This document shows positions 1 through 8,929 of a stretch of DNA of 64,000 nt, piece by piece; position 1 is the first letter of the stretch, and the number at the start of each line of letters is the position of its first letter. The position numbers and the translations under genes were made by a program. Below the pieces are notes generated by a model. That model did not search any database and was not told the DNA's origin. It saw nothing but the letters and a program-made list of their open reading frames with translations. This stretch comes from Dyella flagellata (GTDB lineage Bacteria; Pseudomonadota; Gammaproteobacteria; Xanthomonadales; Rhodanobacteraceae): contig NZ_BSOA01000014.1 in assembly GCF_030160275.1 (NCBI RefSeq), positions 124,001 through 188,000 on the forward strand, read 5' to 3'.

Positions 1-834
1 AAAGAAGGTGCCGATCAGGATCTCTCGAACTGCGTCGCTGGTTGGCAGCGACGTGAAATGCACCCGCCAAGGCCATTGCACCGGTAGCGGAATATTGGTG
101 GTCCTGATTTCGAACAGATAGCGGATATCCTCCAGGAATGCGGCGGCAAAGCCCGGAACGAAGATCAGCATAAGCAATATGGGGCAATAGCCGGTTATGA
201 CGCCCGCCGACCATGCAAGCAGTCCACTGACGGGACTGTAGGATTCTGATCGATTGATGGTCAACCAGGCAATGACGCCGAGGCTACCCGTTACGCCATA
301 TACGCCATGATTTCGTCCAAATACAGCAGCCAATCCCACGCACATGCCCGCCAAGAAATATCTTCGGCCAACGGGTTTCTCGACGAGATAGGTTAGTGCG
401 CCGACTAGAAAGATCGACAGTGAAACGTCAAAAAGCTTGTAGCGTGGAAACATCCATGCCGTCAATATGAGAGTGGAGAGAAGCAGATAGACCAAGCTTT
501 GCTTCTTCAGGGCGCGTGCAATGAGCAGCAAGCCCACGAACAGGCCTATTGCTTGAAAGATCGCTAAGGCAATTCGCATGGCCATGATGCCGTTACTCCC
601 GCACAACTCCATTACGGCGGCGACCCAATAGTACCGGCCTGGGTCATAAGCCATGAAGTCGCGGATGGGTACCTCGCCCAGCGTTACCCGTTGGGCCCCA
701 TACCAAAGAAAGCCTTCATCCCAGAGGCTGAAACCTTTGTTGCCTTGCCAGACAAAGAGCGCTATGACAACGACAGAGGCCAGCATCATCAACTGCAGTA
801 GCCGATACCTGTCATGATTGGATGCTGATGGCAT
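1..834 (-). CDS. Membrane glycosyltransferase-like protein, C-terminus outside window
   Basis: The frame is open from an ATG at 834 to the window edge (278 codons, no stop). It begins with a short cytoplasmic segment and a membrane helix at about residues 17-29, then a loop with SLWDEGFLWYG and a DPGRYYW motif, then repeated hydrophobic helices. An acidic first loop followed by many helices is typical of GT-C fold, lipid-linked sugar transferases (GT39/PMT-like), but no family-specific motif is certain. It could belong to a surface-polysaccharide cluster continuing to the left. By eye its GC is lower than that of the genes after 3 kb. The specific sugar-transfer function is inference. Confidence 0.6.
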   Translation of the reverse strand, partial: MPSASNHDRYRLLQLMMLASVVVIALFVWQGNKGFSLWDEGFLWYGAQRVTLGEVPIRDFMAYDPGRYYWVAAVMELCGSNGIMAMRIALAIFQAIGLFVGLLLIARALKKQSLVYLLLSTLILTAWMFPRYKLFDVSLSIFLVGALTYLVEKPVGRRYFLAGMCVGLAAVFGRNHGVYGVTGSLGVIAWLTINRSESYSPVSGLLAWSAGVITGYCPILLMLIFVPGFAAAFLEDIRYLFEIRTTNIPLPVQWPWRVHFTSLPTSDAVREILIGTFF

Positions 835-1937
835 CCGCTATCTCCCGAGCGTGAAGTGTGTCCTTCCAACCTCTTAGGCGAGGCTTGGTTTGTCTCGATG
901 TTGGGAGGCAAATCGCAAGAAGGGCCAGCGGCAGAAAACGTCAGAACCTTTTTAAATCAAGGTCCGGGGGCGCTGTTGCAGATGTTCCTGGTAGCGCGTT
1001 CTCGGGCACCCCCGACGACGGCGTGAAGTAAAGCCGGCACACGGGCATCCTCGTATCCGCCAAGTCATCTGCCGGTCCAAGTAGCAAATATGTCATGTCA
1101 ATGGAGTAGGGCGGCGCATCACAAGTAGCCATCTTGAGAATGGACGAAATTTCAGGTTCAAATCGATGATCCACCAGGTATTTTCACGAAACTTTGATGA
1201 TCTACTGAGATGTAGACGTCTGACCCGCGATTTTTTGAAATGGCCTTCCGGCGTGCTTAGATGGGCGTGTTCAGTGCCGAAGTGAATGGCCGATCGTCAG
1301 TTTCGTGGCAGTTATGGGGGGGCGACGCGCCACATTTTTGGGCCGTCGGGTACTGAACCCATGGGGTCATGGGGGCCTGTTTCTTTCTTGACTCGGATGA
1401 CGCTCTTCGCCTATGTCGAATCATGCTAGACCAATTCGGTTACTACTGCCTGACGTCATGCTGTCTTTATGCTTCCAACGCATTGGCTGGGCGGGGCTGC
1501 GATTGAGAGCGCGCGGCGCACGCAGCCTGCCTGGCGTTCGTTAGTCCCAAGCATTGAAGAGCTTTCAGGCGAGAGTCGTGCGCAGAATGAATTTGCAAGT
1601 GCGCGGCGCCATCGCATCCCCCTCCTCAAAGCCGAAGTGGCATTTGCTTAAAACGGCCGGCCGTCACGCACGGCCAGACGATGGCCGGGATGATGGTACT
1701 CCGTGGGGCCATGGAGGTCGGCAAGCAAGAAGGAATGGTAGCCGGGAACGCCCCTGTGCAGCGTCCAGTGATGCTATGCAGGTAGGCGATTTTCACCGAC
1801 GAAGCGTGGGCAAAAATTGCCGCGGGGCGGTGGCCTCGCGGCAAAATGGAGCATTCCAGAACGTCAGCAGCCGAACCGCTGGTGTCCTCTGACGGTAATT
1901 CCACGGGAACCCGCCATGCGCGAATTCCGAGGCATAA
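835..1937. other. 1.1 kb stretch without a convincing gene
   Basis: Only short overlapping frames occur here, none with a good ribosome site or recognisable domain. A 77-codon minus-strand frame at 941-1174 starts with GTG and has fairly protein-like composition, but no family is recognised. A second minus-strand segment at about 1648-1773 reads like protein (it includes the run LADLHGPTEYHHPGH) and ends in TAA, but a TAG stands just before it, so it may be the frameshifted remnant of a gene. GC is lower than in the rest of the window. The region is probably decayed DNA at the edge of a polysaccharide cluster. Confidence 0.4.
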
Positions 1938-2834
1938 CTAATAGACGCCCATTTGATCGTTCGGAGCACCCACGATTGTGTTGGCAATGCGATGATTATT
2001 GCCCGCGCTTACGACTGTGCCGCCGCCGGATCCGATGGCGGCGGTGTTATTAAAGAAGTCCACGTTGGATATACCAACCAACCCGCCGGAGGCGTCGGCT
2101 TGCACTGCCGTGCCGTTGTACGAGAACACGCTGCTCTCCACGTTGATCGAGCCAGCCTCCGCATGCACGGCATACGAGGAATTGTTCTGGAACATGGAAT
2201 GCATCACATCAATATGCCCACGCAAAGTATGCAGGGCCGTTCCGGTCCCTTGAATAGTGACGTCCTTCACGGCCACCCCGATGGGCCCGGGCCCTGAAGT
2301 TCCGTCGATGACAACGCCCTGGCTTCCGCCTACGAGGGTCGAGTTTTGCACGAGCACGAAACCGCTGTTGGTCATGCTCAGCTCGATGTCGTTGCTGATG
2401 AATCCGTCGAAAGTACAGTGGTCGATAATCACATTTCCGGCACTATTGATCAGCACGCCATCCAAGCCCGAGCCTATTCCGCTGAAATGAAGATTCCTGA
2501 GGATGACGGTATCGGTAGGGCCAGCGGCAATGACAATGGCATTGGTGCCGGCCACGAGCGAGCTGGCCAGTTCGCCATCCCCATCGATGATGATCCCCTT
2601 GGTAATGGTCAAGGCCCCAAATCCGCCGGGGTCGAGGACCGAGATCTGACCGTTGGGAGTAGTCTTCGATATGGCGCCTGCAAAAGTCTTGCATGGAGCG
2701 GTTCTGCTGCAAGGGTTGGCGTCGTCGCCAACACCCGAAACCCAAGTGCGAGTGGCCTGGGCATGCGCTGCTGTTGCGAAAGCGAACGACACAACAAGCG
2801 CCGCCAGGAATGGCTTCAATAGACGTTTCATCAT
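1938..2834 (-). CDS. Secreted right-handed beta-helix (pectin-lyase-like) protein
   Basis: The protein has about 298 residues with a clear signal peptide (basic start MMKRLLKPF, hydrophobic core, AHA-QA cleavage region). The mature part begins with a WVSGVGDDANPCSRTAPCKTF segment typical of parallel beta-helix proteins, followed by irregular repeats rich in I, V, N, G and S (for example NVIIDHCTFDG and NINVESSVFSYNG-like coils). No catalytic residues can be named. Two adjacent ATGs at 2834 and 2831 follow AAGGGG; 2831 gives the better 7-nt spacing. A frame extends further upstream to 2882 but would bury the signal peptide. Likely exported or surface-located; substrate unknown. Confidence 0.75.
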   Translation of the reverse strand: MMKRLLKPFLAALVVSFAFATAAHAQATRTWVSGVGDDANPCSRTAPCKTFAGAISKTTPNGQISVLDPGGFGALTITKGIIIDGDGELASSLVAGTNAIVIAAGPTDTVILRNLHFSGIGSGLDGVLINSAGNVIIDHCTFDGFISNDIELSMTNSGFVLVQNSTLVGGSQGVVIDGTSGPGPIGVAVKDVTIQGTGTALHTLRGHIDVMHSMFQNNSSYAVHAEAGSINVESSVFSYNGTAVQADASGGLVGISNVDFFNNTAAIGSGGGTVVSAGNNHRIANTIVGAPNDQMGVY

Positions 2835-3217
2835 ATTTCCCCTTGAAAGAAAATCGTGCGACGCACGAACGGCTAGCCGCAAAGCGGATTGGACTTTACG
2901 GCGCCCCTGAGCCCATACGGGCTGGGGTCGAAGGATAAACCAATTTTGTGAAATGGATCACATTTAATGACGGTGCGGGCACAGTAGTCGGCAGCCAGGC
3001 ACGCAGAAAACCTGTTGTGACAGTTTCCGTTATCGGCCGATTAGCCTAAGCAGGCTAAGACGACGAAGCCCGCCTTTCGGCGGGCTCGGATCGCTAGCGC
3101 CCCCTTCGTCTTTTTCACGAAAGGCGCTCTGTGTCAGGTGGTCGCGAAGCCGGCGTACAAGCGGCGGGAATCGCCTTGGCGCGAAAGCGGCACCACCCCG
3201 GTACCGCCTTTCTTTGA
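2835..3217. other. Intergenic region between etfA and the beta-helix gene
   Basis: The 383 bp hold no gene. They contain the GC-rich hairpin annotated separately at 3067-3086, the presumed end of the etfBA transcript. The sequence nearer 2850-3000 is moderately AT-rich and should carry the promoter of the beta-helix gene, but no convincing -35/-10 pair was identified. Confidence 0.5.
3067..3086 (-). terminator. Hairpin downstream of etfA
   Basis: A perfect 8-bp inverted repeat, AGCCCGCC and GGCGGGCT with a 4-nt loop, lies about 130 bp after the etfA stop codon. The T-tract on the minus strand is poor (TTCGTCG), so it may act weakly or need Rho. Confidence 0.45.
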
Positions 3218-4162
3218 TCAGCCGATTGCCTGCTCCAGCTCCGGAATCAGCTTGAACAGATCGCCCACCAGGCCGATATCGGCCACTTCGAAGATTGGCG
3301 CTTCACCGTCCTTGTTGATGGCGACGATGGTACCCGCATCCTTGATGCCAGTGAGATGTTGAATGGCGCCGGAAATTCCAATGGCGATATAAAGCTCCGG
3401 CGCGATGATTTTGCCGGTCTGGCCCACCTGCAATTCGTTTGGCACATAACCGGCGTCGACGGCGGCGCGCGATGCGCCCACCGCCGCCCCGATCTTGTCG
3501 GCAAAGCGATAGATGACTTCAAAGTTCTCCTTTGAGCCTACGCCGCGGCCACCGGAAACGACCTTGTTGGCGCTCTGCAGATCCGGACGGTCGCTCTTTC
3601 CCTGCTTGAGCTCGACAAAGCGGGTATGTGTAGGCACGGCAATGTCCAGGCTCAGCGGTTCGATCGGAGCATTGTTCGCGCCGTTGGCAGCTGCCGCCCA
3701 GGATGCCGTGCGTATGGTCGCCACTACGGCATGCGCCGGATCGGCTTGCACCGTGACGATGGCGTTGCCGGCGTAGATTGGGCGCTTAAAGGTATGGCTG
3801 CCGTCGATGCTCATGATGTCGCTCACCTGAGCAACGCCAAGCAAGGCGGCCACGCGCGGCGCGACGTCCTTGCCGAAGGTGGTGGAAGGCGCGAACACAT
3901 GGCTGTAGCCTGCGGCGACCTTCGCAATCTGCGGTGCCAGTACGGCAGCCAGCGGATGGGCGTTTTCAGCGCGGGTGACGGTAAGTACGCGGCTCACGCC
4001 CTCGATCTTGGCGGCGTCGGCGGCGATAGCGTCTACTTCCGCGCTAAGCACAAGCACATCGATGGTGTCGGGCTTGACGGCGACGGCTGCGCTGACGGCA
4101 CGGGCGGTGGCGGGGTTCAATTTGCCGTCCAGATGTTCGGCGATAACCAGGATCTTGCTCAT
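3218..4162 (-). CDS. etfA: Electron transfer flavoprotein, alpha subunit
   Basis: At 314 residues it matches the family length. The N-terminus MSKILVIAEH is the ETF-alpha start. The C-terminal FAD domain carries the usual signature: GRGVGSKENFEVI, GAAVGASRAAVDAGYVPNELQVGQTGK in outline, then PELYIAIGISGAIQHL and AINKDGEAPIF. The heterodimer with EtfB accepts electrons from acyl-CoA and other dehydrogenases and passes them to ETF:quinone oxidoreductase, encoded at 7172-8788. GAGGAGAC lies 7 nt before the ATG. The gene starts 28 bp after etfB stops, so the two are surely co-transcribed. Function is established for the family. Confidence 0.97.
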   Translation of the reverse strand: MSKILVIAEHLDGKLNPATARAVSAAVAVKPDTIDVLVLSAEVDAIAADAAKIEGVSRVLTVTRAENAHPLAAVLAPQIAKVAAGYSHVFAPSTTFGKDVAPRVAALLGVAQVSDIMSIDGSHTFKRPIYAGNAIVTVQADPAHAVVATIRTASWAAAANGANNAPIEPLSLDIAVPTHTRFVELKQGKSDRPDLQSANKVVSGGRGVGSKENFEVIYRFADKIGAAVGASRAAVDAGYVPNELQVGQTGKIIAPELYIAIGISGAIQHLTGIKDAGTIVAINKDGEAPIFEVADIGLVGDLFKLIPELEQAIG

Positions 4163-4190
4163 GGATGTCTCCTCAATGCTGGTCGGCTGC

Positions 4191-4937
4191 TTAAAGCAGC
4201 CCTTTTTGCTTCAGAACCGCCACCAATTCGGCGGCATCCTTGACCATTACGCCTTTGCTGCGCTTTGCCGGCGCGGTGTAGTTCATGGTCTTGAGCTGGT
4301 CGTGTGCATCCACGCCCAGTGAAGCGAATTCGATGGTATCGATGGGCTTGGATTTGGCTTTCATGATGTCCGGCAGCTTGATAAAGCGCGGCTCGTTCAG
4401 GCGCAAATCGGTAGTGATTACCGCTGGCAGCTCGGCCTCGATGACTTCCAGACCAGCGTCTACCTCACGCGTCACCGTAGCCTTGCCATTGGCGATCTCC
4501 AACTTGCTGGCGAACGTGGCTTGCGGGCGGTCCCATAGCGCAGCCAGCATCTGGCCGGTTTGGTTGGCATCGTCATCGATGGCCTGTTTGCCCAGGATGA
4601 CCAGGCCGGGCTGCTCCTTCTCGACTAACCTCAGAAAGACCCTGGCCGCGGTAAGCGGCTGTAGGGTGTCTGGTGTCACTACATGAATGGCGCGATTGGC
4701 TCCCATCGCCAAGCCGTTGCGCAAATGCGCGGTCAGGTCGGCCGGCCCAATGCCGACCGCCACGACTTCTTCAGCCACGCCTTTTTCGCGCAGGCGCAGG
4801 GCTTCTTCCAGGGCGATATCGTCAAAAGGATTGGCAGAGAGCTTCACGCCGTCGGTCACTACACCGGTGCCGTCGGGCTTGACCTGGATGCGGACGTTAT
4901 AGTCCACCACACGCTTGTAGCCGACCAAAATCTTCAT
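4191..4937 (-). CDS. etfB: Electron transfer flavoprotein, beta subunit
   Basis: The protein has 248 residues and starts MKILVGYKRVVDYNVRI, the standard EtfB N-terminus; an upstream in-frame start at 4988 would add a non-conserved 17-residue extension. An AAAGGT-like ribosome site precedes this ATG. Family motifs include NPFDDIALEEALRLRE, the AMP-binding GIGPADL region and the ILGKQAIDDDANQTGQ signature. It is the first gene of etfBA. A promoter candidate lies 58-87 bp upstream. Partner of EtfA in shuttling electrons from fatty acid and amino acid oxidation. Confidence 0.97.
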   Translation of the reverse strand: MKILVGYKRVVDYNVRIQVKPDGTGVVTDGVKLSANPFDDIALEEALRLREKGVAEEVVAVGIGPADLTAHLRNGLAMGANRAIHVVTPDTLQPLTAARVFLRLVEKEQPGLVILGKQAIDDDANQTGQMLAALWDRPQATFASKLEIANGKATVTREVDAGLEVIEAELPAVITTDLRLNEPRFIKLPDIMKAKSKPIDTIEFASLGVDAHDQLKTMNYTAPAKRSKGVMVKDAAELVAVLKQKGLL

Positions 4938-4994
4938 TTTTGTACCTTTAACCGTGCGCCTGCGGGACGCGGAAATGGGGTTACGCAAACATCC

Positions 4995-5024
4995 ATTCTA
5001 ACCGATGCTCCATCCGGGCACGAA
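4995..5024 (-). promoter_or_regulatory. Candidate sigma-70 promoter of etfBA
   Basis: Read on the minus strand, TTCGTG at 5024-5019 and TAGAAT at 5000-4995 are 18 bp apart. The -10 box matches the consensus at five of six positions and the -35 box is weak. It lies in the short gap between the glycosyltransferase stop and etfB. Confidence 0.35.
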
Positions 5025-5044
5025 TGGCAGCTTTGCCGTACGTT

Positions 5045-7147
5045 TTAAACCGTGTCCGTTTCCGGTAAGGCCCGGCGCAGCGCTGCCCGCGCAGCGCTGA
5101 AGGAAAAGTGCTCACGTATATTGTCCAACCCGTTGTCCGACAGGCGCCTCCATAGGAGCTCATCGTCGTAAAGCCGTAACACGGCGGAGGCGAAAGTGGC
5201 GGCATCGTCGGCGAGCAGTATGTTTTCTCCATCCCGCAGCTGCATACCTTCACTGGCAATGTCCGTTGCAACGACCGGTAAGCCATAGCTCATCGCCATA
5301 TTGACCTTGCCCTTAACGCCGGCTCCATAGCGCAATGGGGCTACTGCGATGCGGCACCCGTCCATCCATGGCGCCAAATCTTCAACCTTGCCATGGATCT
5401 GAATCCCGGGCTTGGTCAAGTTGGGCCTGGCAGCAGCGGGGATGTCGCCAATAAGGTGCAAGCCGATTTCCGGGCGCAGGCCGTGGATGAGAGGATAAAT
5501 CTCGTCTACCAGCCATTGGACGGCGTCGACATTTGGCGGATGAGCGAAGCCACCGACGAAAACAAGGTCTCTGCGCGCCGCGAACTCTGTCCGCCGCCCG
5601 AATTCCTCATGCACGTTGGACACCAGCTCCACGTTTGCTTCGGGAGCTTCTTTTGACAGCAGGGCCTGCTCGACCGGGCTAACCACCAAAGTGACGTCAC
5701 ACGCGCGAATCAATGCCAGTTCGCGTCGGCGTGACAATTGCGCCCGGCGTAACATGGCTCGATTTCCGGTGTGCCTCGCTGCGCGCAGTTCGCGCAGAAA
5801 ATGCAGGTCAACCGTATCAAAGATCACTTTGGCGCGCGGTGCTACCCTTCGCACCAGGCCAAGATTGGGGGCGGCGACGTAATGTCGCGATAGCAGGACG
5901 GCTTGCAGGGAGTCACGTTCTTTCGCGAGCCAGCGGGCTAGTGAAGGAGACCAGGGTTTGCACAGTGCGTGAACCCCAATGCGACCAAGCTGGACAATCT
6001 CCCTATCGCTGGCCGTGTAGTTGTCGGCCACAAAGGTTACACGCCAACCGAGCTCGCGCAGCAAACGCATGATATTGATCATGCGCAGGGAGCCTGAATC
6101 GCGCGAGGCATCGGGCGTCAGGGCGTCCACAATCAGAATATGTGGGCGCCCATCGTGATGGATAGCCGATTCAATCGACGATCCGGCAGCGGGCTGCCGA
6201 GCCAGCGCGTCCTTCCACTTTTCTGCGAACTTGGTTTTATTGATGAGCTGGTACTGTTTTACGCCCGCGCGCAGATCGGTTCCTGAGCTAATGCCTTCAA
6301 AGTGCACCACCACGCTTTCAGGCTGATAGATGACACGCTTGCCGGTGGCGCGAACACCGAAGGCAAGGTCGGTGTCTTCGTAATAGGCCGGAGAATAGCG
6401 AGCATCAAAACCGTTCAGCCGCTGGAATAGCTCCGCTTCGATCATAAGCGAAGCGCCAGACACGTAGTCGGTGTCGCGTCGATAAAGGAATTTCGGGTCT
6501 TCAGGCGATTCGAAACGGCCGTAGTTCCAGCCGTCGGCATTGGAAAACACTATTCCGCCGGCTTCCTGCAGGCGTCCGTCGGGGTAAATCAGCCGGCTGC
6601 CTGCAAGGCCGCAATTGGATTCTTCCTCGAAGCAGTCCAGCAGGCGATCCAGCCAACCGTCAGTAACCTGCGTATCGTTATTGAGGAACAAAAGATGCGA
6701 CCCGCGTGCGGCAGCGGCGCCTGCATTGCAACTGCCGATGAAGCCTAGATTGCTTGCGTTGCGCAGCAGCAGCAGGCCTGCGATTTCGCTCAGAACAGAG
6801 GCCGTTGCATCAGGCGACGCATCGTCTACGACAATGACTTCGAACGGCGCGTTTGCACCGTGACGGGCAATGGACCGAAGGCAAGCCAGCGTATAGCTCA
6901 GCTTTCCATGCACCGGAATGATGACCGAAACTCTGGGGGCATCATGGGTGGGCAATGCAAAAGGCGCATGGGACTCCTCCAGCGGTTCCAGTGCCAGGAC
7001 CGGCAACTGAGCGGTGCGCTGTCGAAACTCCTGAGCGATGCGCGCCGCCGTGCCTTGCACGCCACGCTGTACAACGCTCCCGGCTACGCGTTGCATCAAG
7101 TAGTACAGACGCTTCACGCGCCAGGTCAACAAACTGCTCAATGCCAC
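5045..7147 (-). CDS. Two-domain glycosyltransferase (GT2 plus GT4)
   Basis: The 700-residue protein has two glycosyltransferase domains. Residues about 70-300 are a GT-A family 2 domain: RVSVIIPVHGK at the start, VIVVDDASPDA, the DxD-like LFLNNDTQV, and the acceptor-side YYEDTDLAFG. Residues about 335-690 resemble a GT-B family 4 enzyme (HILIVDALTPDASRDSGS, VFVGGFAHPPN, APLRYGAGVKGK, GLPVVATDIASEGM). Such fusions occur in O-antigen and exopolysaccharide clusters. The start codon is uncertain: GTG at 7147 overlaps a GGAGGTGG sequence, and TTG codons at 7141 or 7132 are possible. It sits alone between etfB and ETF:QO. Sugar specificity is unknown. Confidence 0.85.
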   Translation of the reverse strand: MALSSLLTWRVKRLYYLMQRVAGSVVQRGVQGTAARIAQEFRQRTAQLPVLALEPLEESHAPFALPTHDAPRVSVIIPVHGKLSYTLACLRSIARHGANAPFEVIVVDDASPDATASVLSEIAGLLLLRNASNLGFIGSCNAGAAAARGSHLLFLNNDTQVTDGWLDRLLDCFEEESNCGLAGSRLIYPDGRLQEAGGIVFSNADGWNYGRFESPEDPKFLYRRDTDYVSGASLMIEAELFQRLNGFDARYSPAYYEDTDLAFGVRATGKRVIYQPESVVVHFEGISSGTDLRAGVKQYQLINKTKFAEKWKDALARQPAAGSSIESAIHHDGRPHILIVDALTPDASRDSGSLRMINIMRLLRELGWRVTFVADNYTASDREIVQLGRIGVHALCKPWSPSLARWLAKERDSLQAVLLSRHYVAAPNLGLVRRVAPRAKVIFDTVDLHFLRELRAARHTGNRAMLRRAQLSRRRELALIRACDVTLVVSPVEQALLSKEAPEANVELVSNVHEEFGRRTEFAARRDLVFVGGFAHPPNVDAVQWLVDEIYPLIHGLRPEIGLHLIGDIPAAARPNLTKPGIQIHGKVEDLAPWMDGCRIAVAPLRYGAGVKGKVNMAMSYGLPVVATDIASEGMQLRDGENILLADDAATFASAVLRLYDDELLWRRLSDNGLDNIREHFSFSAARAALRRALPETDTV

Positions 7148-7171
7148 CTCCGAGGGGGCTCATGGGGGAGA

Positions 7172-8788
7172 TTAAAGGTTCTGGTAGTTTGGCCCGGATC
7201 CGCCTTCCGGCGGCACCCAGTTGATGATTTCGTACGGATCCTTGATGTCGCAGGTCTTGCAGTGCACGCAGTTGGCGGCGTTGATCTGCAGGCGCTTGCT
7301 GCTGCTTCCATCAGGCGCGGTATCCTGGACGATTTCGTAGACGTTGGCAGGGCAGAAGCGGGTGCAGGGATTGCCGTACTCCTCTGCACATTTCGTCACG
7401 CATACCGAAGTATCGGCGACGTGCAGGTGGACTGGCTGGTTCTCGTCGTGCTCGGTGGCAGCGAAATACACGCCGGCCAGGCGGTCGCGGGGCGCTAGCT
7501 CGCGCTGCACGTAGTCGCGCTTGGGTTCTTCGTACTGGCCAAGCTTGTGCAAGGAGTTCCAGTCGGGTTTGTTCTTCAGCGTCCAGGGCGACTTGCCGCC
7601 GGTCACGGTTTCCCAAGCGGAGTTGAACAAGCCGAACCACAGGCCTTTCTTGAAGCCGGGCTTGATGTTGCGCACCTTCTTCAGTTCGGCCATGACCTCC
7701 GATCCGCGCAGTTTGGCGTCGAAGCCGGCGGGCTTCAGATCGTTGGCGGCGAGGTGTTCGGCGGCGAGCATGCCGCTCCGGATCGCCTGGTGCGTGCCCT
7801 TGATCTTGGGCACGTTGAGCAGGCCGGCGGTGTCGCCGATCAGCAAGGCGCCGGGCATCTCCACCTTGGGCAGTGACTGGTAGCCGCCGGTGACGATGGC
7901 CCGCGCGCCGGCGGAGAGAATGGTGCCGCCTTCGAGCAGCGACTTGATCTTGGGATGGTTCTTCCACTGCTGGAAGGCTTCCCACGGCTGGTAGCCGGGA
8001 TCCTTGTAATCGAGTCCGCTGACGTAACCGAGCGCTATGCGGTCTTTGTCCAGGTGATAGAGGAAGGCGCCGCCGTAGGTGTGGTTGTCGGCCGGCCAGC
8101 CGAAGCTGTGGAAGATCTTGCCCGGCGTCGCACGCCCCGCGGGCACCTGCCACAGCTCCTTGATGCCGATCGAGTAGCCTTGTGGATCGCTGTCCTGGTC
8201 GAGCTTGAAACGTTTGACGAGCTGCTTGGTGAGGCTGCCACGCGCGCCTTCGGCGAGTACCGTCACCTTAGCCTTGATGTCGATGCCTTGGGTGTAGCCG
8301 GGCTTATGCGAGCCATCTTTCGCTACTCCCATGTCGCCTATGCGCACGCCTGCGACGGAGCCGTCTTCATTATAAATAGTGTCGGCGGCGGCGAAGCCGG
8401 GAAACACATCCACGCCCAGCGCTTCGGCCTGCGGGGCGAGCCACGCGCACATGGCGCCTAGCGAGACGATGAAATTGCCGTGATTGTTCAAGGTCCCCGG
8501 CACCGGCAGCTTGCGGCCGCCGGTCTTGCTGAGCAGCCAGAACTCGTCTTCTGTAGCAGGCACGCAGATCGGTGGCGGGTTATCGCGCCAGCCGGGCAGC
8601 AGGGCGTCCAGCGGCTGCGGTTCGATCACCGCGCCGGAAAGGATCTGTGCGCCGATGGTCGAGGCCTTTTCGATCACGCACACCGTCATGTCCGGCTTGA
8701 GCTGCTTCAAGCGAATCGCGAACGACAACCCGGCTGGGCCCGCACCGACGACGATCACGTCGTATTCCATCGTCTCGCGTTCGGTCAT
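7172..8788 (-). CDS. Electron transfer flavoprotein-ubiquinone oxidoreductase
   Basis: The 538-residue protein starts with an FAD Rossmann motif (DVIVVGAGPAGLSFAIRL) and continues with the family signature SGAVIEPQPLDALLPGW and GIKELWQVP. The C-terminal ferredoxin-like region holds the [4Fe-4S] cysteines in CVTKCAEEYGNPCTRFCPANVYE and NCVHCKTCDIKDP. It takes electrons from reduced ETF to ubiquinone at the inner membrane. etfBA lies 2.2 kb downstream on the same strand, separated by the glycosyltransferase. A second ATG at 8770 is possible, but the longer MTERETMEYD start has GGAG upstream. Confidence 0.96.
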   Translation of the reverse strand: MTERETMEYDVIVVGAGPAGLSFAIRLKQLKPDMTVCVIEKASTIGAQILSGAVIEPQPLDALLPGWRDNPPPICVPATEDEFWLLSKTGGRKLPVPGTLNNHGNFIVSLGAMCAWLAPQAEALGVDVFPGFAAADTIYNEDGSVAGVRIGDMGVAKDGSHKPGYTQGIDIKAKVTVLAEGARGSLTKQLVKRFKLDQDSDPQGYSIGIKELWQVPAGRATPGKIFHSFGWPADNHTYGGAFLYHLDKDRIALGYVSGLDYKDPGYQPWEAFQQWKNHPKIKSLLEGGTILSAGARAIVTGGYQSLPKVEMPGALLIGDTAGLLNVPKIKGTHQAIRSGMLAAEHLAANDLKPAGFDAKLRGSEVMAELKKVRNIKPGFKKGLWFGLFNSAWETVTGGKSPWTLKNKPDWNSLHKLGQYEEPKRDYVQRELAPRDRLAGVYFAATEHDENQPVHLHVADTSVCVTKCAEEYGNPCTRFCPANVYEIVQDTAPDGSSSKRLQINAANCVHCKTCDIKDPYEIINWVPPEGGSGPNYQNL

Positions 8789-8929
8789 GGGGCTTGGGCT
8801 CCGTCGGTGGCTGGGGGCTGTTGAGGGTGGTACGCACGGCTGGTTACCGTGGCGACCGGGACGCTATTCTCCGGGTTCGCCTGCTGCGCGGCAAACTCGT
8901 GCCCGGCGGGCTTGGCCACCGGAGCGTGC

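Noticed and set aside
1214-1221. Exact AGACGTCT met-box sequence
   Set aside because: A single copy without the tandem repeat needed for MetJ binding, in a gene-poor region with no methionine gene; probably chance.
1469-1904. Several overlapping small frames on both strands
   Set aside because: No ribosome site, no domain and mutually overlapping; not supported as genes.
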